This document shows, in pieces, positions 1 to 12,104 of a DNA stretch of 64,000 nucleotides (positions are counted from its first letter, which is position 1; each line of letters opens with the position of its first letter). This stretch comes from Narthecium ossifragum. Taxonomy: Eukaryota; Streptophyta; Magnoliopsida; Dioscoreales; Nartheciaceae. The stretch lies in the NCBI GenBank assembly GCA_963920575.1, contig OY986969.1, forward strand, positions 12,602,615-12,666,614, read 5' to 3'. A model generated the notes under the pieces. The model ran no database searches. It was given only the letters and a program-made list of their open reading frames with translations, and had not been told where the DNA came from. The position numbers were made by a program, and so were the translations under genes.

Positions 1-1404
1 TTATATATACATGTTTAGCCCGTGTGGGGCTTGTGGTTGAACCAAGGGAGTAATGCCCTTTGGGATGTTTAGATTGATAAGCGGGCCGAAGGTGTGCCTT
101 AGCTTATTGTTAGTTGTGATTATCTGTATTGTTGAGTTGTGATTATCTGTATTGTTGTGTTGTGGGCCGAAGGTGTGCCCAAGTTGATATTAACTTGTAA
201 TTGTGGCCTGTTGTGTATGGTGTGGCCGGGGTTGTGCCCCCGTTGTAGAAATTGCGGTTAACGGCTGCGGACGCCGTTGTAATGCCGGATTTTGATCTGT
301 TGGATACTTGTTATTATAGCTTTGCTAGATAGATCCTTATTGCTTGAACCCTTGCTATGTTTACCCTCCGGCAGGCTTGATGCTTCGCCTAGCCCGTGTA
401 TGTTGTCTTGGCATATTGTTGCATGCTACTATTCCTGTATTCTTGTGCCTGAGCATTGCATGCATTTGATTGCATTAGAAGCATTAGGTTAGGTGGTAGA
501 CGATGTTTTCGATCGTCGGTCTGGGGTTCTCGGGTAGCCCGGATCTAGCCCTAGGGCCGGGGTTTGGGTAGTCGAGGATTAGGACGTGATTGTCATCAAT
601 GATCATGTTTGATATGATTCGAGGATTTTTAAGTAGTCGGACTGAATATTATATTGCTTGAGGTTTAGAGGTCATGTCGCTCTCCTCGCTGTGTGCTAAG
701 GATGTAATCGATGTGTTCCTGACGTGGTCCCTAGGCAGTGGTATCCCTGCTGGGTAAGGGTGATCCTGCATGGTACTGTTCCCCTGTTAGTGCTTAGGGT
801 GATCTTGGTAACATGTTCAAGAGAGAGGTTCATGACAGGAGCCCTTGGGACATCGATGGGTTATGGGGCCCGAGACATACCTTAGACTCAGGCGGAAAGC
901 GACACTGTTGTGTTCCCTTCCTTTCTGTGCGACGTAGAATAGCATAGAACCCTACTGAGCAAGCTTTGTTGCTCACTCCTACCTGGGCTGCATCGGCGAT
1001 GCAGGTCGATGCAGTCCTTTCCCTTTTTCAGGTGGTTGCGGTGTTGGAGGCGGTACTCCCCTTGGTGGTGCGTGAGATCGAGGATATCATCAGTTTATTA
1101 TATTCAATTGATGTACAGCTTTAAATGTACAAATTGTAATCTGAAGGAGAATGTATTTGTATTTCAATTTGATGTAAATTTGATCAGAGATTGTTGTACT
1201 AGATGAATTGAATCATTATTATATCTTTTTAAAGTTAGATTATATTATGAGTTGATGACATGATAGTTTAAATTAACTGTGAATATTGTAATCATGCACC
1301 AGGTTTAAAAGTGATGTTTGCAGGGGAGGCTCTCGCCGTTTGATTTTAGAGTTTAGGACCCTCACGTCCCGGCCTGGATGGGTTTTCTGGGTTGGGGCGT
1401 GACA
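1..1404 (+). mobile_element. Tekay/Del LTR, 3' part (cut by window edge)
   Basis: This is the downstream part of a Tekay-type Ty3/Gypsy LTR whose 5' end lies left of the window. It ends in GGTTGGGGCGTGACA, like the other plus-strand Tekay LTRs here (12,867; 39,850; 42,507). It has the internal landmarks of that family: a GGGCCGAAGGTGTGCCC motif near 80 and 164, a 'gtagaaccctactgag' block near 940, and a GCAGGTCGATGCAG segment near 1,000. It is inserted in the 3' region of a SIRE-type Copia element. The five bases after its end are ATCAC; the matching target-site copy would be off-window, so solo or full-length status cannot be decided. Confidence 0.8.
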
Positions 1405-1405
1405 A

Positions 1406-1687
1406 TCACTTCCTTTTGGGGGGCTTCTAATAAGAATTTTCCAAGCCCTTACCCTCAACCTAGTCGTTGATGAACGAAAACCCCTTTCTCATCCCTTCAA
1501 CAAGTCTACCTACAAAAGGATGAAGGCCACCAAACGAGCTTTAGGCCTCGGTTGGCCTGATGTCAGTGGAGATGAAGAAGATGAGCATCAAGAAGAGCAT
1601 GAAGAGGAAAATTTAGGGGGAGAGCCTTTACTTGAAGGACATCAAGACTTGATGAGCTTGAAGCAAGGATGGGAAGAATGGAAGTAA
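1406..1687 (+). pseudogene. 3' ORF remnant of SIRE-type Copia element
   Basis: An open frame of 93 codons begins directly after the Tekay LTR and ends in TAA. It contains PFGGLLIRIF, then HPFNKSTYKRM, then a strongly acidic tail rich in Glu and Asp. This resembles the plant-transposon-associated protein domain often found in extra ORFs of plant LTR elements, but I recognise it only from pattern memory. It precedes the polypurine tract and 3' LTR of the Copia element, so it was probably the downstream ORF. The LTR to its left has cut off its start. No function can be assigned. Confidence 0.45.
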
Positions 1688-2352
1688 GTCTAGGAGACAT
1701 CAAGACTTCCTAAGCAACAATCACCGGAGATCAAGCCAAGATGTCTAAGCAACTTGAAGACATTTTCGCCTACATCAAGACTGAATTCTCACCTACCACT
1801 CCTTCAGTTGATTGATCCTAATTCCTCATCCTTCTTACTTCTTTTTGATGATGCCAAAGGGGGAGAAAAAAAAAGTGTGATGAATGAATGTGAACAATAG
1901 CCCTACATTTCTACATTTCATATCTTTACTCTTGTATTTTGGAAAACTTTGTTTTGAAATGAAAGTCTTGTAAATTCAAGTTTTTTCGAATGATTTTGAA
2001 TGGAAGTATTGTATGCAAATGTTGGAATCTTTTGAATGAAATGCAAATGTGTTTGGATATTATTATGATGTACTAGTACAATGTTTTAATCTCAATGATC
2101 AATATGAAATCACTTCATGAAAGCTTAAATGTTATTATTAAAAACAAGTGAACATACTAAAATCCAAACTATTCTGTCAACATATCTTGAATGGAACTTT
2201 TAATATCATTTTAGACATATATGACTTATGTGCATCTTGAAAATTCACTTTAGAACACAATTCTTGAAAGAAAAGGATGCATTGGTTAAGGGGGAGTCAA
2301 AATATTTTATCATCACATTTAAAAGGATTGTCATCATCAAAAAGGGGGAGAT
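1688..2352 (+). other. SIRE 3' non-coding region with two polypurine-type tracts
   Basis: This AT-rich stretch has no credible gene. It contains two copies of a GATGATGCCAAAGGGGGAGA-like signal, near 1,848 and ending at 2,352 (AAAAAGGGGGAGAT). The second abuts the 3' LTR and is the likely plus-strand primer. Duplicated purine tracts of this form are familiar from the SIRE/Maximus Copia lineage. Confidence 0.6.
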
Positions 2353-3490
2353 TGTTGATCCTAACCTTGTTTTGATGATGCCAATATACATTAAATGATA
2401 AAATACATGTTTAATATTTATTACCCCTTTAATTGGAAATCTTAAATTCAATAATTAAGTCATTTTTGTACTGACGGTCGATGCAAGGATTGACCGAGGG
2501 AATGTGACGGTCGATCCATGGATCGACCGTATTGAATGCATCATACTTGGAAATATGTGTTATTGGCTCACGGTCGATCGGTGCATTGACCGTGGGAAGC
2601 GTTTTTCTTCACAGAGCCTGACGGACGATGCGACGGTCGATGCGGCGGTCGACCATGGCGCATTAATGAAGAAAAGTGAAGAAGCGACGGTCGATCGGTG
2701 CATCGACCGTGGGAAGCATTTTTCTTGACAGAGCCTGACGGACGATGTGACGGTCGATGCAGCGGTCGACCGTGGCGCATTTATGAAGAAAAGTAAAGGA
2801 GTGACGGTCGATCCGAGCATCGACCCTGGGAAGTGATTTTCTTAACAGAGGCTGACGGACGATGTGACGGTCGATGTCACGGTCGACCGTGAGAGTGACG
2901 GACGATGCGTGGATCGACCGTCGAGCAAAAAGGCTTAGTTTTTATACGTGACTGACGATGCATGGATCGATCGCCAGCAATGCGCAGAGTAAAAAACTAG
3001 CCGTTGGAGAGTTGCAGAGAGCCGTTGGAGCTCTTTGTTGAGCTGGTTGAAGCCCAAATATAAGTAGTTCCTTGATGTAAACTCGCCACAACTTTTATCA
3101 TTATTATTGAGATCATCTGAGCAAGTTTTAGAGAAGCTTTCTACTTATTCTCTTTTGTGCTACAACCTTTGTAAACCTTCTTCAAGTGTGAAGAGGTATC
3201 TTGAGAGATATTCAACAGCAAGTGGCTGTGAGTGTAAGGTCACCAAGCACCAGGAAACTTGGAGGAAAAGCTTGTAAAGGATTTGCAAGTAGTGGAACCT
3301 CAAGGAAAGCCTTGGGAGAAGTGGACGTAGACCAAGAGTTGGGTCTTGCATGCTATTTTGTTTTAGTTTCATTCCATCTACAAGCTTTTAAGGTATTAGT
3401 TCTCTCCTACCTGGTTTTTCCATTAATCTAGATTTTTGAAAAAGAGTCCAATTCACCCCCCTCTTGGACCTCCAGATTACACCCTAACCA
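2353..3490 (+). mobile_element. SIRE/Maximus-type Copia 3' LTR
   Basis: The LTR starts with TGTTGATCCTAACC directly after the AAAAAGGGGGAGAT polypurine tract. It runs about 1.1 kb to 'caattcacccccctcttgg' and 'ccctaacca', a familiar SIRE LTR end. The exact last base is uncertain (3,487-3,490) because the next bases fuse to a reverse Tekay LTR. The left half is filled by palindromic ACGGTCGA repeats. A TATA-like AAATATAAG lies near 3,056, about 80 bp past the array. The SIRE gag and pol would be left of the window. Confidence 0.75.
2474..2978 (+). repeat. Palindromic ACGGTCGA module array (SIRE LTR)
   Basis: At least eight ACGGTCGA...TCGACCGT units are spaced 20-50 bp apart. Three copies of a longer module are visible near 2,609, 2,725 and 2,838: a T-rich stretch, ACAGAG, CTGACGG, then CGATG followed by paired GGTCGA palindromes. 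The same module occurs in unrelated element families elsewhere in this window (7.0, 23.1, 29.3, 48.2, 56.3 and 61.3 kb). Confidence 0.9.
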
Positions 3491-3837
3491 TCCACTCTAT
3501 AGATTTAGATCCAAAACAGAGGGAAGAAACGAGGAATTCACAACCCAGTAACTGACCCAACGACCAACCCAAAACAGAGATCAATAGATAGAATCCAAAG
3601 ATCGACAGTCGATTCAAAAGGAATCAAGCCATCGCAGCAAAACAATCAAGCGATGAAACCCACGTTGGCCAGTAAATCCAAACCAGACATCAAAAGCTCG
3701 AGGGAAATCTGGAAGGGTTGGAGGATGATCTCAGGTATCCGGCAAACCAAAAAAACAGGGGAAAGGATCCCTGAAAAAGAAATCCAAGCTCTAACCCACC
3801 GTAGCAAAGAGCCCCGAGTCCTTTCTAGCCATCCACG
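3491..3837 (-). mobile_element. Reverse Tekay LTR (R1), left visible piece
   Basis: This is the reverse complement of the interior of a Tekay LTR. 'atagatttagatccaaaac' mirrors the 10,500-10,530 region of the plus-strand LTR at 9,250-12,104. The piece ends with target site CCACG (3,833-3,837) and continues at 12,873 beyond the nested solo LTR. Its left part was displaced by the SIRE insertion and lies off-window. Confidence 0.7.
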
Positions 3838-4017
3838 TGTGAGGACCTGTCCCTCCATTCCTGAGTCGACCGCCTGGGTCGGGCCCGTGGCTCATTGTGG
3901 ACCGCAAAGGCAATTTGGTAAATTGCGCCTTGTCGGTTTGTTTCACACCCGCGTGTGCACACACAGCCTCTGATTGATGATTGTGTTTAACTAGATCCGT
4001 TTAGGGGGTTTTTGACT

Positions 4018-4092
4018 TGTGGATCGATCCAAACTAGTGTTGGATCGATCCAACCAAATCTTGGATCGATCCCTCTTGGTCTTGGATCGTCC
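4018..4092. repeat. GGATCGATCC palindromes in S1, upstream group
   Basis: Three GGATCGATCC palindromes and one partial copy lie within about 70 bp, roughly 180 bp after the LTR start. A second group of four is at 8,631-8,699 in the same LTR. Tekay LTRs at 37,555 and 40,164 carry similar groups in the same places. Confidence 0.85.
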
Positions 4093-4416
4093 GGGTACTA
4101 TAGCAGGGCAGTTGAGCTTGCGAGGATGGCCGTCGTGGTCGTCGCTCTCCATTATCAGAGGAGAGAGAACTTCCTCTCCTCTCCTTCCCCTTTTCCCCTC
4201 CTTCCCCGGCCTTCCCCCTCACTCTTCTTCCTCTTCTCTTTCCCCTCCTTCTCCCTTCCTTCTTCTTCTTCCCGCGGGCTCTGTTTCCCCTGTTCTGGCA
4301 GCCCCTTCTTCTCCTCTTTTCTCCCTCCTCTGACCATCGTTTTGGGAGCTTGAAGGCTCGTTGGATCCGTGGCGGCGTGAGGAAGATCTTTGGTGTGGTT
4401 TAGAGCTGGGTTGGTG

Positions 4417-5771
4417 TGATACGAGTCGATCCGACTCAACCAACTGGACCCGAACCCAGAAGAGGAACCAAACTGGTTCAGCCTCTTTCCTAGTTTGACT
4501 TGGACTTCCCTAGTTCAAACTAGAGCATTTAATTAGTATTTATCATTAGTCTTTTATTGAGTCCTAGTTGATTGTTAGGAATTAATTAAGAGTCTCTTTG
4601 AGTTAGGAAGTTGAGTTGAGTCAGAAACCTTATTACTTGCTAATTAAGCAAGGGGGTTTTCTAGTGGATTAGGACTCTGTCAAGGTCTCTATAAAAGGAC
4701 CTTAGTAGTTTTGTATTAGGTTATGCATGATGAATGAAGAGTTATGAATTATTAGGAGTAGTTGATAAATTATCATCGGAGTAGAGATAAAATAGCTTCC
4801 ACCAGATCCACCCTCTTCCCCGTCGGTCATCTTCTCCGCAGCCGGCATCACCTCCACCAGAATCTCTCACTCCCCGTCACTTTCTCTCTCCGCCACGTCA
4901 GCGACCCCACCGCCACGTCAGCTCCTTCTTCCTCCTCTCTCCTCTTCCGTGGTCAAACCCTACCCTACCGCCGGCCATACCTCCGTCCAGCCTCTCCGGC
5001 CACCCCCGTCGCCACCTAAGACCGCCAATCTCTTCCTCTACCTCCCACGACTCCGGCCAGCCCTTCCTCGCCGTCTTCCATCGCCTTCGGCGCCGTCCTC
5101 GGCGAACCCGATCTCCGTCCCCATCACCGGCAAGCCGCGTCCGACCCATATCCTACCTCCAAAGTACGCCGCCGACCTCCCTAGGCCAGATCCCGGCCTT
5201 CTACGACGTCCCAAAGCCCCGCAGAAGCCTCCCCGTCGTACCCGACGCCGGTGAACCCAAACCCCCGCCGTCCATCTTCCAGATCCGGCCGATCCGCCAC
5301 CTACCTCACCGATCCGAGCCGGTAGATCTCATCCCCACCTCCAGGCGACCCTTCCTGGAAGTATCCCGACCGCCGCCGCCGTCCCTACGCCGGCAATCTA
5401 CTCCGGCGAACCACAGCCCTTGGATCAACTCCGGTTCAGCCCAACCAAGTTGGCTCAGCCAACTCTAACTTGGTTCAGCCAGCCAGTTGATTCAGACTCA
5501 GCCCACTCTGATTTGGCTCAGCCACTTAACCCACTCCTAGCCGTTTCAGCCAAGCCACTTAGCCCAATCTGAGCCAGATTCAATTCCAAGAGCCAATCAA
5601 CCAATCCAGACTTGACCCAGTCGAGTTCTACCCTAATCTGAGCCAGATCTGAACCAGATTCGATCCAGCTTCAGCCCATTGGACTCAAATCAAGTCCGAT
5701 TAGGCCGATTCTGATCGATTGGAGCAGTAGAGACCCATTACGAGAGGATCACGAGTAGACCGCTCGTAACA
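4417..5771 (+). mobile_element. Solo LTR, probably Copia (C1)
   Basis: This 1,355-bp segment starts TGATACGAG and ends CTCGTAACA, a short inverted repeat with TG...CA ends. It is flanked by TGGTG (4,412-4,416 and 5,772-5,776). It contains a clear TATAAAAG at 4,690-4,697 followed by a GC-rich, CCGCC-rich leader-like region. No coding domain is present. The form fits a solo LTR, probably Copia from the short ends, but the family is not proven. Confidence 0.65.
4690..4697 (+). promoter_or_regulatory. TATA box of C1 LTR
   Basis: TATAAAAG lies 273 bp into the LTR, in the expected U3 position and upstream of a leader-like region. Confidence 0.55.
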
Positions 5772-5776
5772 TGGTG

Positions 5777-8200
5777 TGTCACACCCCGACCCAGAAAACC
5801 CATCCAGGACGGGGTGTGAGGGTCCTAACACTATTCATCATCAACCGGCGCGGTACAAAGCAGAAAAGACGAATAATTTAAACAATTACATTCCAGAGGC
5901 TAAACAGATTTAATCATCATATAACATCAAGTTGTACAATTCAGACTAGATACAATAGCTTCCAAGAGATAGATTTAATACAATACTCCAAAATCCTCAG
6001 AAGCTTACATCATATACAAATATCAAAAGGGTACAACTGGTAATCCTCCAAGCAACCTCAAGCGCCCCTGGATGTACTCGCGCCGTCAAAAGCCGATCCC
6101 GCCGGCTCCACCGAAGAAGAACTGCCGCCTGCACCTGCAAACGCAGCCCGGGTAGGAGTGAGCGATAAGCTCAGTAGGGTTCTACTCTACGGCACACTGA
6201 AAGGAGGAAAACAACAACAGAGTTGTCTTCCAGCTCAAGTCTAACGGATGCCACGGGTCCCACAACCCTGTCGACTCCCCAAGGGATCCTACTCTTCTCA
6301 ACCGACCACGCTGGGAAACTCAACCAACACGCTGGGAGGAAAGAACCGGAACCAGTAGGATCACCATTACCCAGCAAGAAACCACTGCCTGGGGACCATG
6401 TCAGGGACGTCGACACCCATCCTTAGAATTTAGCTTCGGAAGACAACCCGACCTCTAAACCTCAAACACTGATCAGAGTCAACTAGCGTGAATCCTCAAA
6501 GACATGAGACTTGATCATACAATCATACCCTACTCCTGACTACCCAGCCACGGCCCTAAGGCTAGATCCGAGCTACCCGAGAGCCTCGGATCGGCGACCC
6601 AAACCATCGCCCGCCTAACCTCAAATGTCTCTAATGCATACAATGCATGAGCCTATGCAAACATCTATCCTAGATGTCTCTACATGCCACATCAGCAGTT
6701 AAAGGTTCAACAGATATACAATAGCCCTCGGCACTCGCCGGCAAGAGGCTAAGGTTCCACAATTCCTCATTAACTAGCACTCATAGCTAGTTAATGGCTA
6801 AGCAATCAATTAAGCATTTAACTACAACAAACATGTATTAAATGCAAGTGAAACCTTAGATTTACCCAAAAAGAGAGTTATTCGAATCGATTCTCAAACC
6901 CGATGAAAATCCTTTGAAAACCTCATCAAATCGCCCTACATGCTTCCCAACATGTTTAGATACTAATCCCAAATCAAATCCACCAAAGAAAAACCAGAAA
7001 ACCAAGTCTCAGTGGTCACGGACGATGCCACGGTCGATCCGGGGATCGACCGTGAGACCACGGACGATGTCACGGTCGATCCACCGATCGACCGTGAGGT
7101 CAAAACGAAGAAAACCTCATGGGCGACGGTCGATCGGCCCATCGACCGTCGAGAGCCCAAAACGGGACAGAGCCTCACGGACGATGCGACGGTCGATCCG
7201 ACGGTCGACCGTGAGGCGGGATGAAAAAGAGAGAGGACCCACGGTCGATCGACCCATCGACCGTGGGAGGCTAAAATCCCGACAGAGCCTGACGGTCGAT
7301 CCGACGGTCGACCGCCAGGCCCAGAAGGCGTAAAACAACATGTGACGGTCGATGCACCGATCGACCGTCGAGCTCTTGGCACAGTTCATCAGAACAGTGC
7401 CGGAAATCCATTTCTTTGAATTTCAAGTATCAAATCATGTTGGAATTAAATGAGATTTTGCAAGCAAGTATATTTAGCCAAGGGGAAATTAGTGGAGTGA
7501 AGAAATCGAGGTTTTGACGGTTAAATCCCCTATCTAGGTCCAAATGGACAAAAACCGACAAAACGGCGATAATACGGAAACCAACCGTTAAAATACGGAA
7601 ATCCACTGATAGGAATACTGGAAACAAGCTATACTACACATGCATTGATCCACACAGCATTCTAACACATGCACCTACAGCGAAAGCTCATAAAACCTAT
7701 CCTAGGAGAACCCGATCCAAGGATCGGGGTAGAAACACCTACTTGCACAAGTAGGGTAGCTCCTCCACGCGTCCCGTTGGTCAAGCCGACAAGATCCGCG
7801 ATCCGAAGCCCAATCCTCCTAACCCTAGTCCAGCCGAAGGAGAGAGAGAGAGAAGGAGAAAACGACAGGTGAAGGAGGAGTGAGAGAAAGAGAGAAAGGG
7901 ACTTGGCTTATATAGGCATTCCAAACCTATCTCAGCCGTCCAAACCGATCTTTCCCGATCGAGCTCCGATCCTTCGATCGGACGCACCCTAGGGATTCTA
8001 ATCAAACACATACATCAATCAAAGTCAGTGTGTGGAACGCGGGTGTGAAACCGACCACCAGAGGGCATATTTACCAAAATTCCCCTGGGGTCCAAAACCG
8101 CCACACGATCGCCCGATCGTGCCCGACGCGGAACCAAACTAACAGGAAACCGGCTCTCGACCCACGCGGTCGAGTCAGGTATGAGGGACGGGCCCTCACA
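5777..8200 (-). mobile_element. Tekay solo LTR S2, reverse orientation
   Basis: Read on the minus strand, it starts TGTGAGGGCCCGTCCC and ends GGGTGTGACA. It is 2,424 bp long and flanked by TGGTG at 5,772-5,776 and 8,201-8,205. The left TGGTG is also the right target copy of the neighbouring C1 LTR, so S2 landed exactly in C1's target duplication. A minus-strand TATATAAG (7,907-7,914) marks the promoter. The ACGGTCGA array at 7,018-7,371 is downstream of that TATA box. Confidence 0.88.
7018..7371. repeat. Palindromic ACGGTCGA module array (S2)
   Basis: About six paired GGTCGA/TCGACC palindromes occur over 350 bp. The ACAGAGCCT...ACGGACGATG shoulder appears near 7,164, and a shorter ACAGAGCCTGACGG version near 7,281. 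Both resemble the SIRE LTR array at 2.5-2.9 kb, although this is a Ty3/Gypsy LTR. Confidence 0.9.
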
Positions 8201-9249
8201 TGGTGACTGTTTAGCAGGGAATGAACCGAGGAGTGCGTTTCCGGTAGGTGTTCTACCTATGAGAGTTGTTTAGGGGTGTTCTCTTGATCTAGCTGTTAGA
8301 TATTGCTGTTCTTTGTGTTGTTGGCTTCCTCTTGCTTAGTATAATTTCTGGTAAAAGTTTCATAAGCTTTGGTTGAGATTTTAGTAGGATTTAAGCATGT
8401 TAAACTCGGATTGTTTCCGGTTTCTCTGTTCTTGTGGAAGAGCCGGTTTACGACGCTTTTTTCGGTTTGTACAAGCATGATATTGCCTTATGATGAACAT
8501 AAGAGTTGTAGATCTCTGAGTTATCTTTCCATTCCAGCTTATTTCGTATTTTTCCGATTTGTCTACGAATTTGGGTGATTTTTCTCGTGGCCTGCGACGA
8601 GATTGATCTGAAGCTGGTATGAAGCTGTTCGGATCGATCCAAATGTTTCGGATCGATCCAATATATTCTGGATCGATCCAAATATTCTGGATCGATCCCA
8701 AAGCTATTTGATGGGCTTTTATTGATCATTTTTAGTGGTTTTGATTAGTGTTTTCCCAGTAATTGAACCGTTGGATGTTTTCCGTTTTAGGATATGTTGA
8801 TCCCAGCATATTGATCTACTGAAGTCTAAGTTGGATTTTGAATCCGACATCGTTTGGACGTCGGATCGATGGGCTCAACTAGCTACTATGTAGAGAATGT
8901 TTTGGTGTTTTAAATATAATATTATATGTTTGGATTATAATATTATATTTTATTGTTCATTGGTTTTCAGGGTTGCTTCCCATTGCAGGAGTTCGCGGTT
9001 GACGGTCGTGGTACCGTCGTAATGCCGGGACCCGCTGAGGATCGGATGACAGCGGTTGGCAGTACCGCTGCAGCGATCCTGTTGGACTTGTATGCTGCAT
9101 TGTCATACTGTTGCATGCCTATTTCTCTTCCTTGTGTATGTTCATAGCATGCATTCTCTGTTGTGCATTAGTTGCATGGTTAGGGCGTGGGTGATCTGTG
9201 GGTCGCTGCCCCGAGGCTGGAAGCTCGGATTTAGCCCTAGGACGGGGGT

Positions 9250-12104
9250 TGTGAGGACCCGTTCCTCTGACCCGGATCGACCGCGTCGGTCGAGGGCCGA
9301 TCCCTTTCTGGGTTTGTTTCCGCGTCGAGTGCGATCGGCTGATCGCATGGCCTTTTTGCGACCCCAGGGGCAATTTGGTCAAATTGCGTCCTGTGGGTTG
9401 GATTCTCACGCGCGTAATGTACACATGGACTTATGATGATGTCTGTGTTTGAGTAGACCATTAGGAGAGCTACAGATCAGAGGATCTGAGTTGGATCGTG
9501 TAGATCGATGTTTAGATGGCTGTGATTAGATCTAGCTAATCTAACGGCCAGGATCCAAGAGAGGCAAATCATATAAAACCCATTGTTTTTCACCCCGCAG
9601 CCATTAGGGCAATGTGTGGAGAGACAGAAACCGCGCGAGAGAGAGAGGGGAGAGCGGCGGCGGCCGACCAAGGGGAGAGAGACGGCATCCACGGTGACGG
9701 CGGAGGGGCTAGGTAGGCTCGACGACCACGACTGGAGGCAACCCACGACCCGAGGAGAGAGGTAGCGGCGTCTGGCGGCGAGCTCGGGGACGACAACCGC
9801 GGCCGGAGAAGAAAAGCGAGGACTCGACCTCAACGCCTAGAGGTAGGGCTTCCTACCCAAATCATGGATTTGGTCTCTAGGGTTGGGATTGAAGCATGCT
9901 AGCTTAGGATGATCGATGCCTTGTTGCTTCCGTGATTTTCTCTGTGGATTTCTTCTTCTTCCCCTGTTTTGCGGTGGATCAAACATGAGTTGATGATGGG
10001 TTTTGTTGAGAGGTTGAATCCTCTTTGCTGGTTTGTTGTATTCTGATGCTATGCTCTGTTCTATGATGCTTGTTTTCTTCTTTGGTTCCTCCGGCGATGC
10101 AACCCATTTATGCTCTATTTCCTTTGGCTTTTCCGGCGACGCCTTGCTCTGTTTTCTTGCGTCCTCGTCTTCTTCGTCTTCCCTGTGATGCTTGTGCTAG
10201 GTTCTAGTGATTCCGAATAGGATCGTCTGGTGGTTGCTCTTCCCTCTCCCCTGTTGCTTCTCCTGGTTGCTGCGGTGGGTTAGATCCCAGGTTCCTCTTT
10301 TTCACAGATCTTTTCCCCTGTTTTGGTTTGCCAGTACCTGAGATCGTCCTCCAACTCCTTACAGATTTTCCCTCAAGCATATGATGTTTGGTTTAGATTA
10401 ACTGGCCAATGTTGGGTTTCATCGCTTGGTTGTCTCGCTGCAAGGGCTTGATCTCTGTTCTAGTTGCTGTGTTGTGAATTCCTCGTTCTTCCTTCTGTTT
10501 TGGATCTAAACCTATAGATTGGATGGTCAATGCACAATTGGCACTTTCTTTCTTCTTTGAACTGGTTAGCCTCGGGTGTGTAGACGAGGTACTTGCGGAT
10601 TTATTTCTTGCTGCTGAGATCTGCTTGTTGGTGTTCTCGATTGAGATGATAATGGTAGCTTTCTTCACTGCCTTTCAGCGTGATTGATTGAGTTGTGTTA
10701 TCTGTCATGTACTATCCGTTACCTGATTAATTGATATTCATCCGTGCCATCTGTCATTCCTCCATTAAATTCGTATACTTTCATGTCAATAGATTTAATT
10801 ATGCAGTATCGTAGCATGTCTATGCCTAGGGCCGGCGGTGTGCCCGTTCTTATTTATTTGTGGGAATGGCTATATCTGATTGGGCCGAAGGTGTGCCCTT
10901 GTATGTGTTGAATGAGATTATATATGATTGGGTTATGTGAATGTTGTGTTTGGTTTTTGTGTACATCCCTTTTTGCTGAATCTATTCTGTAGCCATGTTA
11001 TAATCTCTTGATCAATTGTTTGATGATTCGGCATGTAGAGACACCTAGGCCTAGTTGTTTGATTAGGCTCATGCATGTTGTATGCATTAGAAGCATTAAG
11101 GCTAGGTGCGGGCGATGAGGTTCGATCGCCGATCCGAGGGCTCGGGTAGCTCGGATCTAGCTCTATGACCGAGGTATGGGTAGGAGGATTAGGGCGAGAT
11201 GGTGTGATTATAATCTTGTGTTGATTGAGGTTACAACCTAGATATACTCTTGATTGATGATTTTTGAGGTGTAGAGGTCGTGTTGGGGTTCCAGAACGGT
11301 GTGCTCTGTGGGCTTACGCACCATGTTGTGTCCTAACTCCGTTGTTATGTTTCCCCGTACATGGTGGATGAGGACGTGGTAGGCGGCGAGGTAGCGGCGA
11401 TACACTCGCACTGTGTCCTAGCCCGTTGTGCTCACCACCTTGTTTCGCCGATAGGGTTGTGACCCTTGGGAAAAGGGGCGGCGGTTGGTACAGGAGTTAC
11501 CAACCCTGTGTCCGTACCCTGGAGTAGGCCGTGGGCGTAGAGAGAGTTCCTTTGACCCGTGAAGAGAACCGACACTTTTGCAGTTCCCTTTCCTTGAGAG
11601 TGCCGTAGAGTAGAACCCTACTGGGCTTTATGCTCACCCTACCCGGGCTGCGTTTTGCAGGTGCAGGCGCCGTCCCTTCCACTTCAGTAGCCACAGGTGG
11701 ATCAGCTCTTGGAGGTGCTTCTACTTCGGGTGGACTTTGAGGTTGTTGGCAGATTGAGGGCTTTCATTCAGTATTTTCTATTTTATTTGATGTAGTTAAA
11801 TCTTGGAGACTTATGCATCTTATTTGAGGACAAATTGTATAACTTTTAATTTTGATATTAATGGCAATGATGTTTATCTAAATGTCTAAATTGGGTTGTA
11901 ATAATGATATTAGTTGTGAATCTATTAATTATGCCCTCATGACTCTGTATTTGAATTTATCGTGAAGTTGAGAAATTGTACAGGTTCCTTGTGTAAGAAT
12001 TATAGAGGAGACTCTGTCAAAATTTTCCGCGCCCATTGATGACTTAACAGGTTTAGCTTGCTCACTCCCCGATCTGGATGGGTTTTCTGGCTCGGGGTGT
12101 GACA
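9250..12104 (+). mobile_element. Tekay solo LTR S3
   Basis: It begins TGTGAGGACCCGTTCC and ends GGCTCGGGGTGTGACA, 2,855 bp, flanked by GGGGT at 9,245-9,249 and 12,105-12,109. Removing it makes S1 continuous at the block that reads 'ggggttgggtagtttgga' in the LTR at 40,164. A TATAAAAC is at 9,572-9,579 with GATC-rich sequence before it. Donor-like AGGTAGGG (about 9,840) and acceptor-like TTTTGCAGGTGCAGG (about 11,652) bracket most of the LTR. Confidence 0.9.
9572..9579 (+). promoter_or_regulatory. TATA box of S3 LTR
   Basis: TATAAAAC is preceded by about 100 bp containing several GATC and CGATC motifs, matching the layout of the other Tekay LTRs. Confidence 0.55.

Noticed and set aside
2474..2978. 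Regularly spaced palindromes resembling a CRISPR array
   Set aside because: Repeats are only 8-16 bp, spacing is irregular, intervening sequence is itself repeated, and the context is a plant LTR.
3485..3495. Exact 3' end of the SIRE LTR with a target duplication
   Set aside because: The end CTAACCA is imperfect for this family and overlaps sequence shared with the reverse Tekay LTR, so the boundary and duplication could not be fixed.
4012..5254. Several GC/CT-rich ORFs (Pro/Ser/Arg-rich) as genes
   Set aside because: They fall inside LTR leader sequence, on both strands at once, with low-complexity translations and no domain.
6914..7389. ORFs of 70-139 codons with repeated TVDPTVDR-like peptides
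   Set aside because: They are translations of the ACGGTCGA palindromes, open in several phases on both strands.
9477..9833. 118-codon minus-strand ORF in S3
   Set aside because: Antisense to the LTR leader next to the TATA box; the (GA)-rich repeat explains the open frame.
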